NCBI GenBank assembly: GCA_013368375.1
Contig: JAACJP010000031.1
Coordinates: forward strand, 434,001 to 498,000
Direction: 5' to 3'
DNA length: 64,000 bases
Source: Tricholomella constricta
Taxonomy: Eukaryota; Basidiomycota; Agaricomycetes; Agaricales; Lyophyllaceae
Shown one piece after another: positions 32,806-43,005 of this stretch (its first letter is position 1; each line of letters opens with the position of its first letter). The notes beneath the pieces are model-generated. The model was not told where the DNA came from. It did no database searches and saw only the letters and a list, made by a program, of their open reading frames with translations. A program made the translations under genes and the position numbers.

Positions 32806-34167
32806 ATGTCGACATCAAGGTCAACCTCTAGCAATCGGGACTCTAATGCCATCCGCGCCTCTGTATTTGATGTCTGCCTGCAGCTCGGAGCCCTTGACGA
32901 TAACAGCTTGGTCGCTGAATGGATGTTCAATGATCCTTCAACAGACAGCGACAGTTCCTCCTGGAATCGAAACCGCAGGACCAGGTTCCAGGAAGTGATT
33001 TCTTCCGGGTGGGAAGTCACTGAGGAAAATGGACACACGGAGCGAAATCGTCGCCATTTTCTTCCGTTCTCGTTTAAAACGTCTGTGTTTGCCGCTAGAC
33101 TCCGCGCTGGGCCCCGCCATCAGACTGGTGTTGTTGAAACTCGAGATCAGGTTACAGAAGAGCCCTCGGCGCGCGAATTTGAGCCAGGCCAGGTGTCTCT
33201 CAGCCGACGGTCATTTTTCAAGCGCAGTGTCCACAAACCTGTCGCGCCCAGAGCCAGCCAGGTCACGCCAGGGAGACCTGCCCACGGTCGTGTCTCCACC
33301 AATCCCAAATCTTTTTTCCATCGGAAAAATCGCTGTGAAGGAGCCCCGCGATACCCCCCAGGAGACTCTACCAACTCTGAAGCCACCAACCCCCCCTCCG
33401 CACCTGTACTTGTTTCGAACCCCACTGCACCTGACACGCAACCCGCAGATCCTCCGCAGAGCCCTCAGGATCTCCTAGAAGACGGCGACGATGAATGGGA
33501 AGAAGTTGAGGCAACCCCCGGCTCTCCACTCTACCCACTCAACAATAAGGGCATCAATCCCCCTGCCCTCTTCCCCCACGGTGACAAAAATCACCACTAC
33601 CCCGCTGCAATCACCAACACCGAACCCGAACCTGATGCAGAAATCGACATTCGTGGTGCGACGCACCACAGCCTCACTTTTGCCTTTCCGCGCATCATGT
33701 TCCGGCGCGCGTCCAGTCGCGGCAGCCCCTCCTCGCAACAGAAACGTGCGAGTAAGGCTTCACAGAAGTCACAGACCCCCTCGCCCCTGCCCACACCCAC
33801 ACCCTCGCCCCGCAAGAATCTCAGCATCCTCACGGGCAGGGCGAACATGAAGCAAAAGCGAGGTCACCACCGTGGACTCTCAAGCTCGCTCCCCTCCTCG
33901 CCGTTCGTGCTCCTCACATCTGACAGCAGCTCCACCATGCCCCAGCCGACGTCGCGCATTGTGTTTTCGGCGGAGGACGCGCCTGTGCGCCCGACGGCGC
34001 AGTCGTTGTCCGAGGCGCAGAGCAGGAGTATGGGGTACCATAATCAGTTCTTCGTAAATGGGAGGGTGGAAGGGAAGGAGGGCAGGAGGCCGAAGTCGGT
34101 TTCGGTGCCAACGCCGCCGCCGAAGAGAGAGGTAGTTCCGTTCCCGGCGATGAAGGTATCAACATGA
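32806..34167 (+). CDS. Low-complexity protein sharing an N-terminal module with the 41.4-kb gene, 453 residues
   Basis: Unrecognised, single open frame from ATG 32806. Residues about 10-45 (SNAIRASVFDVCLQLG, NSLVAEWMFND) closely match the N-terminus of the minus-strand gene starting at 41443. The remainder is Pro/Ser-rich, basic and probably disordered, with phosphorylation-site-like SP/TP runs. A short segment ends SVSVPTPPPKREVVPFPAM. No catalytic motif or membrane helix is visible. The shared module with variable disordered tails suggests a fungal scaffold or regulator, but function is unknown. Confidence 0.65.
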   Translation: MSTSRSTSSNRDSNAIRASVFDVCLQLGALDDNSLVAEWMFNDPSTDSDSSSWNRNRRTRFQEVISSGWEVTEENGHTERNRRHFLPFSFKTSVFAARLRAGPRHQTGVVETRDQVTEEPSAREFEPGQVSLSRRSFFKRSVHKPVAPRASQVTPGRPAHGRVSTNPKSFFHRKNRCEGAPRYPPGDSTNSEATNPPSAPVLVSNPTAPDTQPADPPQSPQDLLEDGDDEWEEVEATPGSPLYPLNNKGINPPALFPHGDKNHHYPAAITNTEPEPDAEIDIRGATHHSLTFAFPRIMFRRASSRGSPSSQQKRASKASQKSQTPSPLPTPTPSPRKNLSILTGRANMKQKRGHHRGLSSSLPSSPFVLLTSDSSSTMPQPTSRIVFSAEDAPVRPTAQSLSEAQSRSMGYHNQFFVNGRVEGKEGRRPKSVSVPTPPPKREVVPFPAMKVST

Positions 34168-35119
34168 CACTTGCATAAAGAATTGTGTATTGATGCTGAA
34201 CTTGTAGAACGTTTGAAATTGCTGAATTCATGCAAAACGACGATTGGGCTATCTTTCATAGCCCCGAAGACAAAGACTACCGACTGTATCTCTTCTTCCA
34301 CTATACACTCTCCATAAGGACTATGGTCAGAGTACCAATCACGCTCCCTACTTATTCCTTTCAGTCTCCAGGTTCGTCCCGTCCATCGTTACGTTTCCAT
34401 CACGTTCCCTACCATCCTCAAGTTTATCTGTAAGTGTACAATGCGACTGCGATCTTTCTCCGCCCTTGCTTAGATCTGATGATACACTTCCTTATAATCA
34501 TGATACTTATTGATCACTAGTTTATATCTCTCACGAATTCTTTCCACTTTGTTTCCTCTGACACTCTTTTCGATTGGCACTGGCCTTCGATTTGGGCTTT
34601 TCTGCAGGACATTGTAGTAGGATGAGACCTTTAATATCAACCTGACTCTGACCCACGATTGACATCATTTTGCGGCCTCATTGTTGACATGTACCCGCTG
34701 AACCCCCCAAGTCCTGCTTTTCTTTCCCTCCCTCGAAAAACGACTTTCGGTGTCTAATGCTCTAGTGTTGGCCAGACTGGCTTGTATTAAACGATCTACA
34801 GGTTCGGGCGGAACTTGGCCACGCGTCATTTCAATGAAACTGGAGAGCTGCATCTCGTATCGTCCGACCAGGATCAGGGGGTATCGGGTAGTTTGCCGGC
34901 GGACAAAGTTGTTGCAGACGGATCAATCCACGAACTCAGAAGTGGACCGTGAGAACATCTGGACGTGCGTCCATCCGCAACGGACAGCCTTCATCTCATA
35001 ACTGTACTACCACGTACACCGAGGCTGCTGGCTCAGCCTTCCGTTGTACTTCTCGCTTCCCTCAGGCTCTCCTTCGACGCTGTGCGCCCTCTAGTTCTCT
35101 CGCTGGACTTTAATCTTCA
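34168..35119. other. Intergenic region, nothing recognised
   Basis: About 0.95 kb. A CT-rich stretch before 35119 is a plausible promoter of the next gene. Confidence 0.35.
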
Positions 35120-36379
35120 ATGGCACCCTCAAGCTACACTCGACTTGATCCGGTTCAACCGACGAAAGGAATTATCAGGCCCGGTGCTCGGCACCTGTCT
35201 CTGCCCCTCGTCGAACGCCATTTACACGCCTACGACGGCGATGAGGTGCGTCTAATTACACCATTACCACGACTGATACACACACATAAACAACAGGAAA
35301 GCCTGTTGACCGACGGTAGTTCACAGTGGACGATGTCGGCTGTGCCGAAATCTAGCGCGAGCATGTACAGCCAGGAGTCGTACATGCTCTCGCCGCCTCC
35401 GGTATTCTCTGAGACGAGGCTCGATAGGCGCCGGTTTGGTATTGCGATGACGCCTTCACAGGTTGGCCCGTGGACGCGCCCAGTGCAGAGCGCGGATGCG
35501 AATAATGTTTTTGTGGTGGATCTGCATAGTGCAACGGTTGACAGGAACCCGTTCATGGGTGTGGACGAGGGTGAGGCGGAGGTCCTCTCCCAGGACGAAT
35601 ATAAGGAGAGAGGGACGACCCAGGAGAAACTGACGCCGGAGGTGCCGAAGGAAGTACATACATTGCAGCCGGTGTCGGAGACCGCCGTCTTACTGGCGAA
35701 GGAAAAGGCTATGGGGGAGAAGGCGGCGTCTAAGGACCCTGCGAACTCAAAGCTCAAGAAATTCCGCATGTCTGCAAGGGTAATAGGGAAAATGTTTTCT
35801 CGGCTCTCAGTCCACCAATCGTCCTCTTCCCATCCTGCTGACAACAAGGAGCAGCCATTATTCCCCGCGATGCCTCCCCAAATCCTTATATCTCTTCCCT
35901 CGCCTGGTCTCAAGATCCCCGGTTCCCCCAAAAGCAGCCAGTCTGCGAAGGACGATCTCCATATGTTCGTGCTGGAGAAGCGCGCACATGTGGCTTCCAG
36001 TGTGCCCCGTAATCGGGCTACGCTCCCTTCGACATGGAAGCCCCATCGTCCGCCCTCGCCTCTCCCGAAGGCCTTGAGGCACAGAAAAAATAAGCGCAGC
36101 GCTTCTGGCCTCTCGCACCTCATCATCGCCTCTCCGCCGCCTCCACTTCCGACCCGAACCCTTGTGCATCCCGCGCCCCCCCTCCCCATGGGTGCGGATT
36201 CGCCGAAAGGAGCATACCTGAACTTCTCGACGCCTCTGCATAGCACGGTTGACATTGCATCGCCGGAGCAGGAATCGTCTCACTGCACAGACATCCAGCT
36301 GCGCCTGAGGATGAGAGCCTTGAAGAGCTCGACGTATGCTATTCATGATGGTGGGATCATTAGCCCCTCCAGTGCCTGA
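35120..36379 (+). CDS. Hypothetical Ser/Pro-rich protein, up to 419 residues
   Basis: An open frame starting at ATG 35120. A likely 51-base intron (35246-35296: GTGCGT ... CAACAG with a CTGAT branch-like site) interrupts it but keeps the frame, so both spliced and retained forms would be translatable (402 or 419 residues). The protein has no recognised domain. A basic patch (KLKKFRMSARVIGKMFSRLS) and proline-rich stretches near the C-terminus (SPPPPLPTRTL) are visible. Probably a disordered cytosolic or nuclear protein. Confidence 0.5.
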   Translation: MAPSSYTRLDPVQPTKGIIRPGARHLSLPLVERHLHAYDGDEVRLITPLPRLIHTHKQQESLLTDGSSQWTMSAVPKSSASMYSQESYMLSPPPVFSETRLDRRRFGIAMTPSQVGPWTRPVQSADANNVFVVDLHSATVDRNPFMGVDEGEAEVLSQDEYKERGTTQEKLTPEVPKEVHTLQPVSETAVLLAKEKAMGEKAASKDPANSKLKKFRMSARVIGKMFSRLSVHQSSSSHPADNKEQPLFPAMPPQILISLPSPGLKIPGSPKSSQSAKDDLHMFVLEKRAHVASSVPRNRATLPSTWKPHRPPSPLPKALRHRKNKRSASGLSHLIIASPPPPLPTRTLVHPAPPLPMGADSPKGAYLNFSTPLHSTVDIASPEQESSHCTDIQLRLRMRALKSSTYAIHDGGIISPSSA

Positions 36380-36804
36380 GTAGTGTACATGGACTTTGTA
36401 CATTGCAATTGCATGGATTTTCGCTCTGCCGGTCGGAGGCGCTGTTTTGGTCATTGAATCGTATCTCTCCATCCTGTCATTTCAATTTTTGACATCGAAG
36501 TCCTCACTACAAACCCTCGCCTATTGGATTCTTACACTTGGGGTGAGTCTTTCTGACTTATTCATTGCGATCGCGATAGAGCTAAGCGACAGCCTCCAAA
36601 CGCCATCAACGTCTGTTCGATCATCTTTGTCACCACGGAGACATCTCCATCGGTCACCGCCCCTGCCCTGATCCCCGAACGATATATAAAGAGAACGATC
36701 AACAAAGCTATGGCCTTAGGACGCTGTGCGATTCCTAGAAAAAAGGTTACTGCTTCACTACATAGCACTGCTTGAGCCCGGTCTCAAGTTACAGTCTGAA
36801 CACC
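36380..36804. other. Intergenic region, nothing recognised
   Basis: About 0.4 kb between two tandem hypothetical genes. Confidence 0.3.
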
Positions 36805-37737
36805 ATGTACTATTCACCGCTGCATTTTCTCATCGAAATCACCTTCAATCTGACGCTGGTCGATGATTCTACCTGGGCTTTGGGTGGCTCGTGGAGAGAC
36901 AACGATGTTCTTCAGGTGAGTACCTCCATTATGCTGTTCCTTCGACGCATGCTGATATCCGCACAGCTCATATTATCGGCCTGTCTATGGTGCCCTATGA
37001 TGCTCTCGCATCTGTCGATCCAGTCATCCTTCCCATCGTCAGAAGTTGACATGGGGGATATAACAGAAGTGCTCGCCAAGCCCTCGAGCTTGCCCTTGCC
37101 CTCCCCAGCACCAATCACTACGAAACGCGCTTCCAACATCGTGCGCGGCCGCGACACCCCCTTCCCCACTGTCCCAATCCGACGCCGGTGCACGATCCAA
37201 GTGCCCCCGCCAAACCTAAGCAACAGTGTGCTACTCCAGCGGCGGTACTCCTCAGCCTCGCTTCCTGTCGTTCCCACTGCCTGTGACGACGATCCGCATC
37301 CGCATCCGCATCCGCATCCGCCCAGCAGAGGCCGCACGCTCCAGCGGATGCCCGCTCCACGCGCCAGGCCCGCGCTCTCTCGAAGAAGCGACTCACGGAC
37401 GCGCTCCCCCGAAGCAGTTGACGCAACAGCTCTTCCCAGGAGGCGGGTGTCAAGGAACAGTACCCTCCTTCGCGTGCCCCCCTTCCCCCTCCCTCATCGC
37501 GTCATGCAGCGCCCCATATCGGACTTGTTTTCCCCGTCGCCGTCGCCGCCAAGGAAGGTTGAAGTTGTGGGCCCGCGCGGGATTGGGTGGAAACGCCCGT
37601 CATTGATCCCTCCGCCGCTTGTGTTGGAAAACATCATTTCACAGCGCTTTGAGGAGGACGAAGGTTCGCCGGCGTTGGAGAGGGGACGACAGAAGGCAAG
37701 GGGCCTGAGAAGGCCGGCCTGTGCCGCCGTATGCTGA
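36805..37737 (+). CDS. Hypothetical Pro/Arg-rich protein, two exons
   Basis: First in-frame ATG is at 36805. A good 51-base intron is at 36916-36966 (GTGAGT ... CACAG, GCTGAT upstream of the acceptor) and is again a multiple of three. The N-terminal exon is hydrophobic and short. The rest is rich in Arg, Pro and Ser with a His-Pro repeat from a CCGCAT microsatellite. No domain was recognised; it could also be a non-coding or marginal gene. Confidence 0.4.
   Translation: MYYSPLHFLIEITFNLTLVDDSTWALGGSWRDNDVLQVSTSIMLFLRRMLISAQLILSACLWCPMMLSHLSIQSSFPSSEVDMGDITEVLAKPSSLPLPSPAPITTKRASNIVRGRDTPFPTVPIRRRCTIQVPPPNLSNSVLLQRRYSSASLPVVPTACDDDPHPHPHPHPPSRGRTLQRMPAPRARPALSRRSDSRTRSPEAVDATALPRRRVSRNSTLLRVPPFPLPHRVMQRPISDLFSPSPSPPRKVEVVGPRGIGWKRPSLIPPPLVLENIISQRFEEDEGSPALERGRQKARGLRRPACAAVC
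37292..37320 (+). repeat. Hexanucleotide microsatellite (ATCCGC)n
   Basis: About five copies of ATCCGC inside the 36805 gene, encoding HPHPHPHP; length changes here would keep the frame. Confidence 0.85.
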
Positions 37738-38302
37738 GTGCGGCTTGCATCTGGCGCCATGTCGCTGTGCGATTAATGGCGACGGGGAAAAGGTGCGTGG
37801 TCGGAGGTGTACAGTAGTGTGTCCGAGAAGGCAAAAAGGACATTTAAGTTAGGATGGCATATATATATGTGACAGGACTGGTTTCTATCATCCACTGCAT
37901 CGTTTTTGTTGAGCAGACCAGTGAGAAAGAAGGCCATTGGTACAGTACCTTTTCATAATCGGTCAGCCGTGTCAGGAATTCCACCATTTCGATGCCAGAT
38001 GATCATGCTGCTGTGTACAAAAATCATTACTATCTACGATGTCCCTGGAGGGTATCGAGTATTTACATCGGGACCAGACCGGAATATTGAGTAGGTTATA
38101 GATATCCTGAAAAATGCGAGCGAATATTGATGCAGTATGCTCAGCAAGCCAGTGCATGTCTAAAAAGTAGAAGATGCAAGAAAACAGGGGCAGATAGATA
38201 GCAAGCGACCGAGAGGACGACCCAGAGAGAGAGAGAGAGAGAGGAGAACTAGTGATCGTTGACACACAAGATAGGTATAAGGTTTAGACCGCGAATAATC
38301 AA
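37738..38302. other. Convergent intergenic region with a GA microsatellite
   Basis: Between a plus and a minus gene. A (GA)n run of about 20 bases lies at 38224-38243 and a short AT run near 37859-37867. No gene was seen. Confidence 0.5.
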
Positions 38303-41300
38303 TCAAAACCTGTTCCAGCTCCGTCCAGGAGTAGCTGCTCCGACGCCTATGTAGGCATCTGGGAGCTTGGGTACGGGAGGGATCACCTTCTCCCTCCCGC
38401 CATCGCCGTACATTGCCTCCACCCGTTGCACGAATCGCTGCCTCGCCTCCTCGCTCTTTTCGGGATCCAACACGCTCACACGACTGTAGATGCTCCCGCT
38501 CCAACGACTATTCCTATCCCCACCCTCCTCCGTCGACGACTTCCTCCCCACCTCCTCGTCATCAAATTCCTCATCATTGTACTCCGAATCAGAGTTGTTC
38601 TCGCTGCTGCGACCACCCGAAATCCTGCTTCGTATGGCCTCGAACGACCGACTCCGCCCCAACGCCTTCCCACCACGCCCGCCACCGCCACCACCACCAT
38701 CACTGCCTCGGCCCTCCGCGTCCATCCGCGCCTCCTCAAACCGCTCAAGCACATCCCGCATGTCCTCCTCATCCTGCTCATCATACCCCACATCGTCCCA
38801 CCCCCCATCCGACGGCTCCACCACCTCAATGTCCATGCGCGACATGTGCGACTCCCGGTCCTCCTGACCCCGCTCGCGCTCCCACTCCATCGGGCTCGGG
38901 CTCGCACGGCGGTCCGTCTCGCGCGGCGGCAGCGCAAGCCCATACAGCTCCCTGTACCGCGGCACCTTGACGCGCGCCTCGAGCCCCTGGCCCACGCCCG
39001 CACTCCCGCTCGCGCCCGCAGGCAGAGGCATGATCGGGCGCGCGGGGAAGGGCGCCTCTCGCCCGCGCTGGATGCTTGGGATCGGCTGGCTGAAAAGTCC
39101 CTGCTCTGGCGTGCGGCTGCGTGCGAGGCTGCTGATGCTGCCACCACCCTGGCCCCGCGTGGGGGTGCGAGGGAAGCTGCCTGGAGGCGGGACGCTCGGG
39201 AGCGGGCCGGCAGGCGGGGGGCTAGGAGGGGGGATGTCGTAGTAGGCGAGGACGTTGGGGCTGGGCAGGGGCGAGGCGCGCGGGGACGGAACGATGTAGT
39301 CGGTGGAGGGAACGATGGTGAGGGTTGGGCGGTCGGAGTAGGGGGACTCTGATCCTTGGATGCGGGGGTTTGGATTTGGGCTTGGGGAGCGGAGGAAGGA
39401 GGAGGGACTTGGGGGGAGGGGACTTGCGGGTGTGGGGCGTGGTCCAAATCCGTCGGTGGGCGGGAAGCGGGGGCGAACACGGACGGATGGGGACTTGGAG
39501 AGTGTGGGTGAAGGTGTGGTGGATGTGACCTGGAATTGGGGGCGAGGGACATTGAGTCCAGGCGCAGGAGAGGGATTACGAGAGTTCGAAATCACCGGAG
39601 GCGTGAGTGTCTGCGGTGACGAGCTCGAGGTAGACAAGGGAGATGGCTGCTGTGAAGAGGGCCCCATTGACGTGTTGACTGGCGGGTGGCCTCCACTGGT
39701 CGGAGACGTCGACGATGCATGTGTAAGTGGGAGTGATATGGAGGCAAAGGTGACGTTGGGTAATATAGGAGAGTTCACAGCGGATAAGGGAGGAGCCGTT
39801 TGAAGCGGCGACGTTGAAGTCGAGAAGCTACCGCTGCCTTTATCAGGCGCAGGGTCCCGGGAGAAAAATTGGAACCCTCGGCGTTTGGAATGTGAATTGG
39901 CTGAAGAGGCCGACGCAGATCCTCCAGATTCGGCTGAAGCAAATGACTCGCGGTGATCAGGCGCACCCCTCGTCGGAGAAGTCGGCGAGTGCAAGGATGT
40001 TGTCGTCGGTGAAGACAGGGGAGGTGAGGACATGGGTAGAGGATCCATTGTTCGGGCGCTTACATTGGCCAGGGACGCACTGGCACTGAGTGGGGCTGTT
40101 TTGACCGTGGTCGCAAATTTCGAGGCAATGGGAAGAGGAACAGGCTCTTTTTCGACGAATGTCGTCGGCAAAGCCGGAACCTCCTCCTGGCGTAATTCCG
40201 GTCTTGACTGTTTCGACCCGAGTTTGAAGAATCGCGTTTTCGACTTTGTCTTCCCAGGTGTCGAAGATAAGTAACCCGAGTCGGTTTCATGTCCGGCGTC
40301 ACCAGATGTCTTCGACTTGGATTTCTTCGATGACTTTGCTGATTTCGACGCGTCCGTCTCATACCCCGTGGCGTACCCATCCTTGTCCTCTCCCTGACTT
40401 TTCTTTGCTTTCCCAAAACTCTTCTTCCGCTTTCTCTCCTCCTCCTTCTCCCTCTTCTCCTGAAGCTTCTCCTCCTTTGCGCGGCTCTTCGCTTCTTTTG
40501 CGCGCTCTTTCTTGTCCACTTCGATGTCCGCCTGACTGCCGTTCACCACACCCTGCTTTTTATCCTTGTCCTTCTTCTTCTTGCCAGCATCGCTGATGTA
40601 ACCTCCGTCGCTTTCATATCCATCTCCCCTCTTCTTCCTCAATTTTCCTCGGGCAGGAGCGACTGGTGTCACAGGTCGGGGAGGTACAGGGATTTCGGGG
40701 AAAGGAACTGCACTTGCTGCCGATGGGCGAGCCGGGATAATGTCGGCTGATTTGTCGAAATGGATCTGACCTTCCGGTACTGCAAAGAGGTTTGCATCGG
40801 GTGCTTGCGCTGACTTTGGATTGGATGAGGCATGGGATGATGAGGAGGTCGAGGGAAATCGCGCGATACCCCCCGAGAATGATGATTCTTCAGAAGTTGC
40901 CGTGGATCCGTATGTCAGAGCGGGAGAGCGTTGTTCCTGAAGGGAATTTTTCGTCAGCGGGGATTTCGAAATGAATGAGGTTTGACCGATAAATATAGAC
41001 ATAGGAGGTGTAGGGGAACGTTCCATCGGAATGTGAGCTATTATGAAAGGTAGCATCAAACGTATTCCTTGCCGCTACTTCTGCATAGCTGCGAAGGCAG
41101 AACAACGGCTTGCCTGGATGGTTGGGTATCATGGGCCTCGATGAGAGACCTAGATACACGCACAAAGGTCTGGAGCCAGATTGCCAGCAGGCTGAAGGAA
41201 AGTGATGATATAACATAAAATTAAGCGTAACCTCACCTCTTCATCTTCCTCCGTCAGCGAGTTGTTGAACATCCAGTCTGCGACCAGACTGTTACTCCCT

Positions 41301-41443
41301 ATCCCCAGCTGGAGGGCAACGTCGAGCACAGATGCACGGAGAGCATTGGATTCGCGATTTACTGGGCTAGCTGGAGACGAATGCGTGGGTGCGGGTCTCG
41401 GTATTGGAGCCTGCGGGCGTGGAAATGTGAAACTGTTGTCCAT
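38303..41443 (-). CDS. Large Ser/Pro-rich, charged protein, paralogous N-terminus to the 32.8-kb gene
   Basis: Exon 1 (41443-41237) encodes 69 residues that include NRESNALRASVLDVALQLG and NSLVADWMFNN, matching the 32806 gene. A GTGAGG donor follows at 41236; the acceptor that keeps the frame is best placed at 41075, giving exon 2 at 41074-38303 and about 992 residues. A Lys/Glu-rich probable coiled coil is present (AKEEKLQEKREKEEERKRKK). YESDGGYISD, GYATGYETDAS and HETDSGYLSSTPG form a repeated acidic-Ser motif. A very Pro-rich middle and an acidic C-terminal region follow. No enzyme domain is visible. The second splice junction is uncertain. Confidence 0.6.
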
Positions 41444-43005
41444 AGGTATGAAAAGATTGTGTGCGATGAAACAGACTGCGCTGCGTCCGTTCGACCTTTA
41501 GCAAAGAGTGAAGAGGAGTGAACGAGTGTCAGGAGCGAGTGAGAGAGTATCGCCGAGAATTTGGGGAAGTTCAAGGCCTCGATGACATTCCAGACGCCAG
41601 ATAAGAGAGCAGAAGGGCCAAAGCAAGGCTGAAGCAAGCTGTGAGAAGGATTGAGCAGAGAAGGAATTGAGGCCGAGACTGAGGTAGGCTGTTGCCTCCG
41701 CACCCCGGCCAAAGCACTTTTCGACAGGTCACGTGTACCCGTTCCTGGCTGCCGAGCATTCCGATGTCAAATCCAACTTAGTGTTCCTGACGACTCTCGT
41801 CTCTTTTTTTCTGTCCTCTGTTCGCAGTCGGCACAATCTGCTCTCCTCGGCCACGAAACACCCTTTTTTGTCTTGAAAAGCGTCCCCTGGCTTGTGTTTT
41901 TCTCGGGTTTTTCACGCGATGCTTTGTTTTCATAGTTACCTTGACAACCAGCCTCCCGGGGTACAAAATTAAATACATAACCACAGGTGTCCGTGTTCCC
42001 TGTCACCCTGACAATTTGAATCATCTCGCCCCCGCCACACACCCACCCTTTGCTTGCATCTCACCTCCTGTGATGCCGCAATCGTCGTGTTCCCTGTTCT
42101 CGACGAGAAATGACCTGAACACACCCACCGTTGACACGATCTTCCGAGTCTACCCATTGGAACCGGGTTTATCTTTTCATCTCATCCCACGCTGCCCAAC
42201 CTTGCCGTAACTGTTCAGGATCCTCGAGCCCCAGCTGACTGGTCGTGGCGGTTATGAACGATCGGGCGCCCATGACAAGTTTAGAAAAGCCGAGAGTCCA
42301 GAACCGCCTAAATCCTTGAGTAAACGCTAATTCGCCTTGCGACTACAGTTCGGGTCTCTATTTCAAACGGAGTGATCGGTGATCATCGAGAGTTAATCAG
42401 AAAGCTCTGCGTAGGCATATAATTCCCATTCATGAGACGCGCCGCTCCGTCCAATGAGTGGTGAAGCCGTGATTATAATCCTTGCGTAGTTACTCAACCG
42501 GTACAGCTGAAATGGGCTGGTGGTCAATAATAATATTTTTATCATATGGACTATGAACCATAGCCGGAATAATAGTTGAGGCTGGTCAGAGGAGGAGGTG
42601 CAAAGGACTCCAGATAAGAAATCCCAGCGCTTTGGAAACATGAGATGTCTGACAGCGGAACGAGCCAGCCCACAGCGGGGGATGCCAGGCGGCATGTCGT
42701 GTTGGGGGTCAAAGGTGCTTCAAGTGCTCGTTTTCGAGCAATGGCATAAGGTGACAGTGTAGGCAGTGAATGAGTTATTCGCACTGACACCTTGTAGACT
42801 ATCGCCAAGCTCGGAGGATAAGATGAGTGATGGTAGAACCACGCACCTGTACAGTCGACGATGCCTGAAGATCTAAGAACAAGAAAGAAAATGAATGCAG
42901 CTGAATGTCATAGCTCGCAGTGCATGGACCATACCTGTGCCAAGGAAAGCCGTTCGCTTCAAGGTGATTCCAAAGGTCAACTATGCTGAAGACATGTACA
43001 CCTTA
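41444..43005. other. Intergenic region, about 1.6 kb, nothing recognised
   Basis: Lies between the start of one minus-strand gene and the end of the next. Many short open frames, none with a credible domain; no tRNA-like fold was noticed. Confidence 0.4.

Noticed and set aside
42200..43000. Possible small genes or a tRNA in the 1.6-kb gap before the splicing-factor gene
   Set aside because: No A/B-box or cloverleaf pattern and no ORF with a credible start, codon composition or domain.
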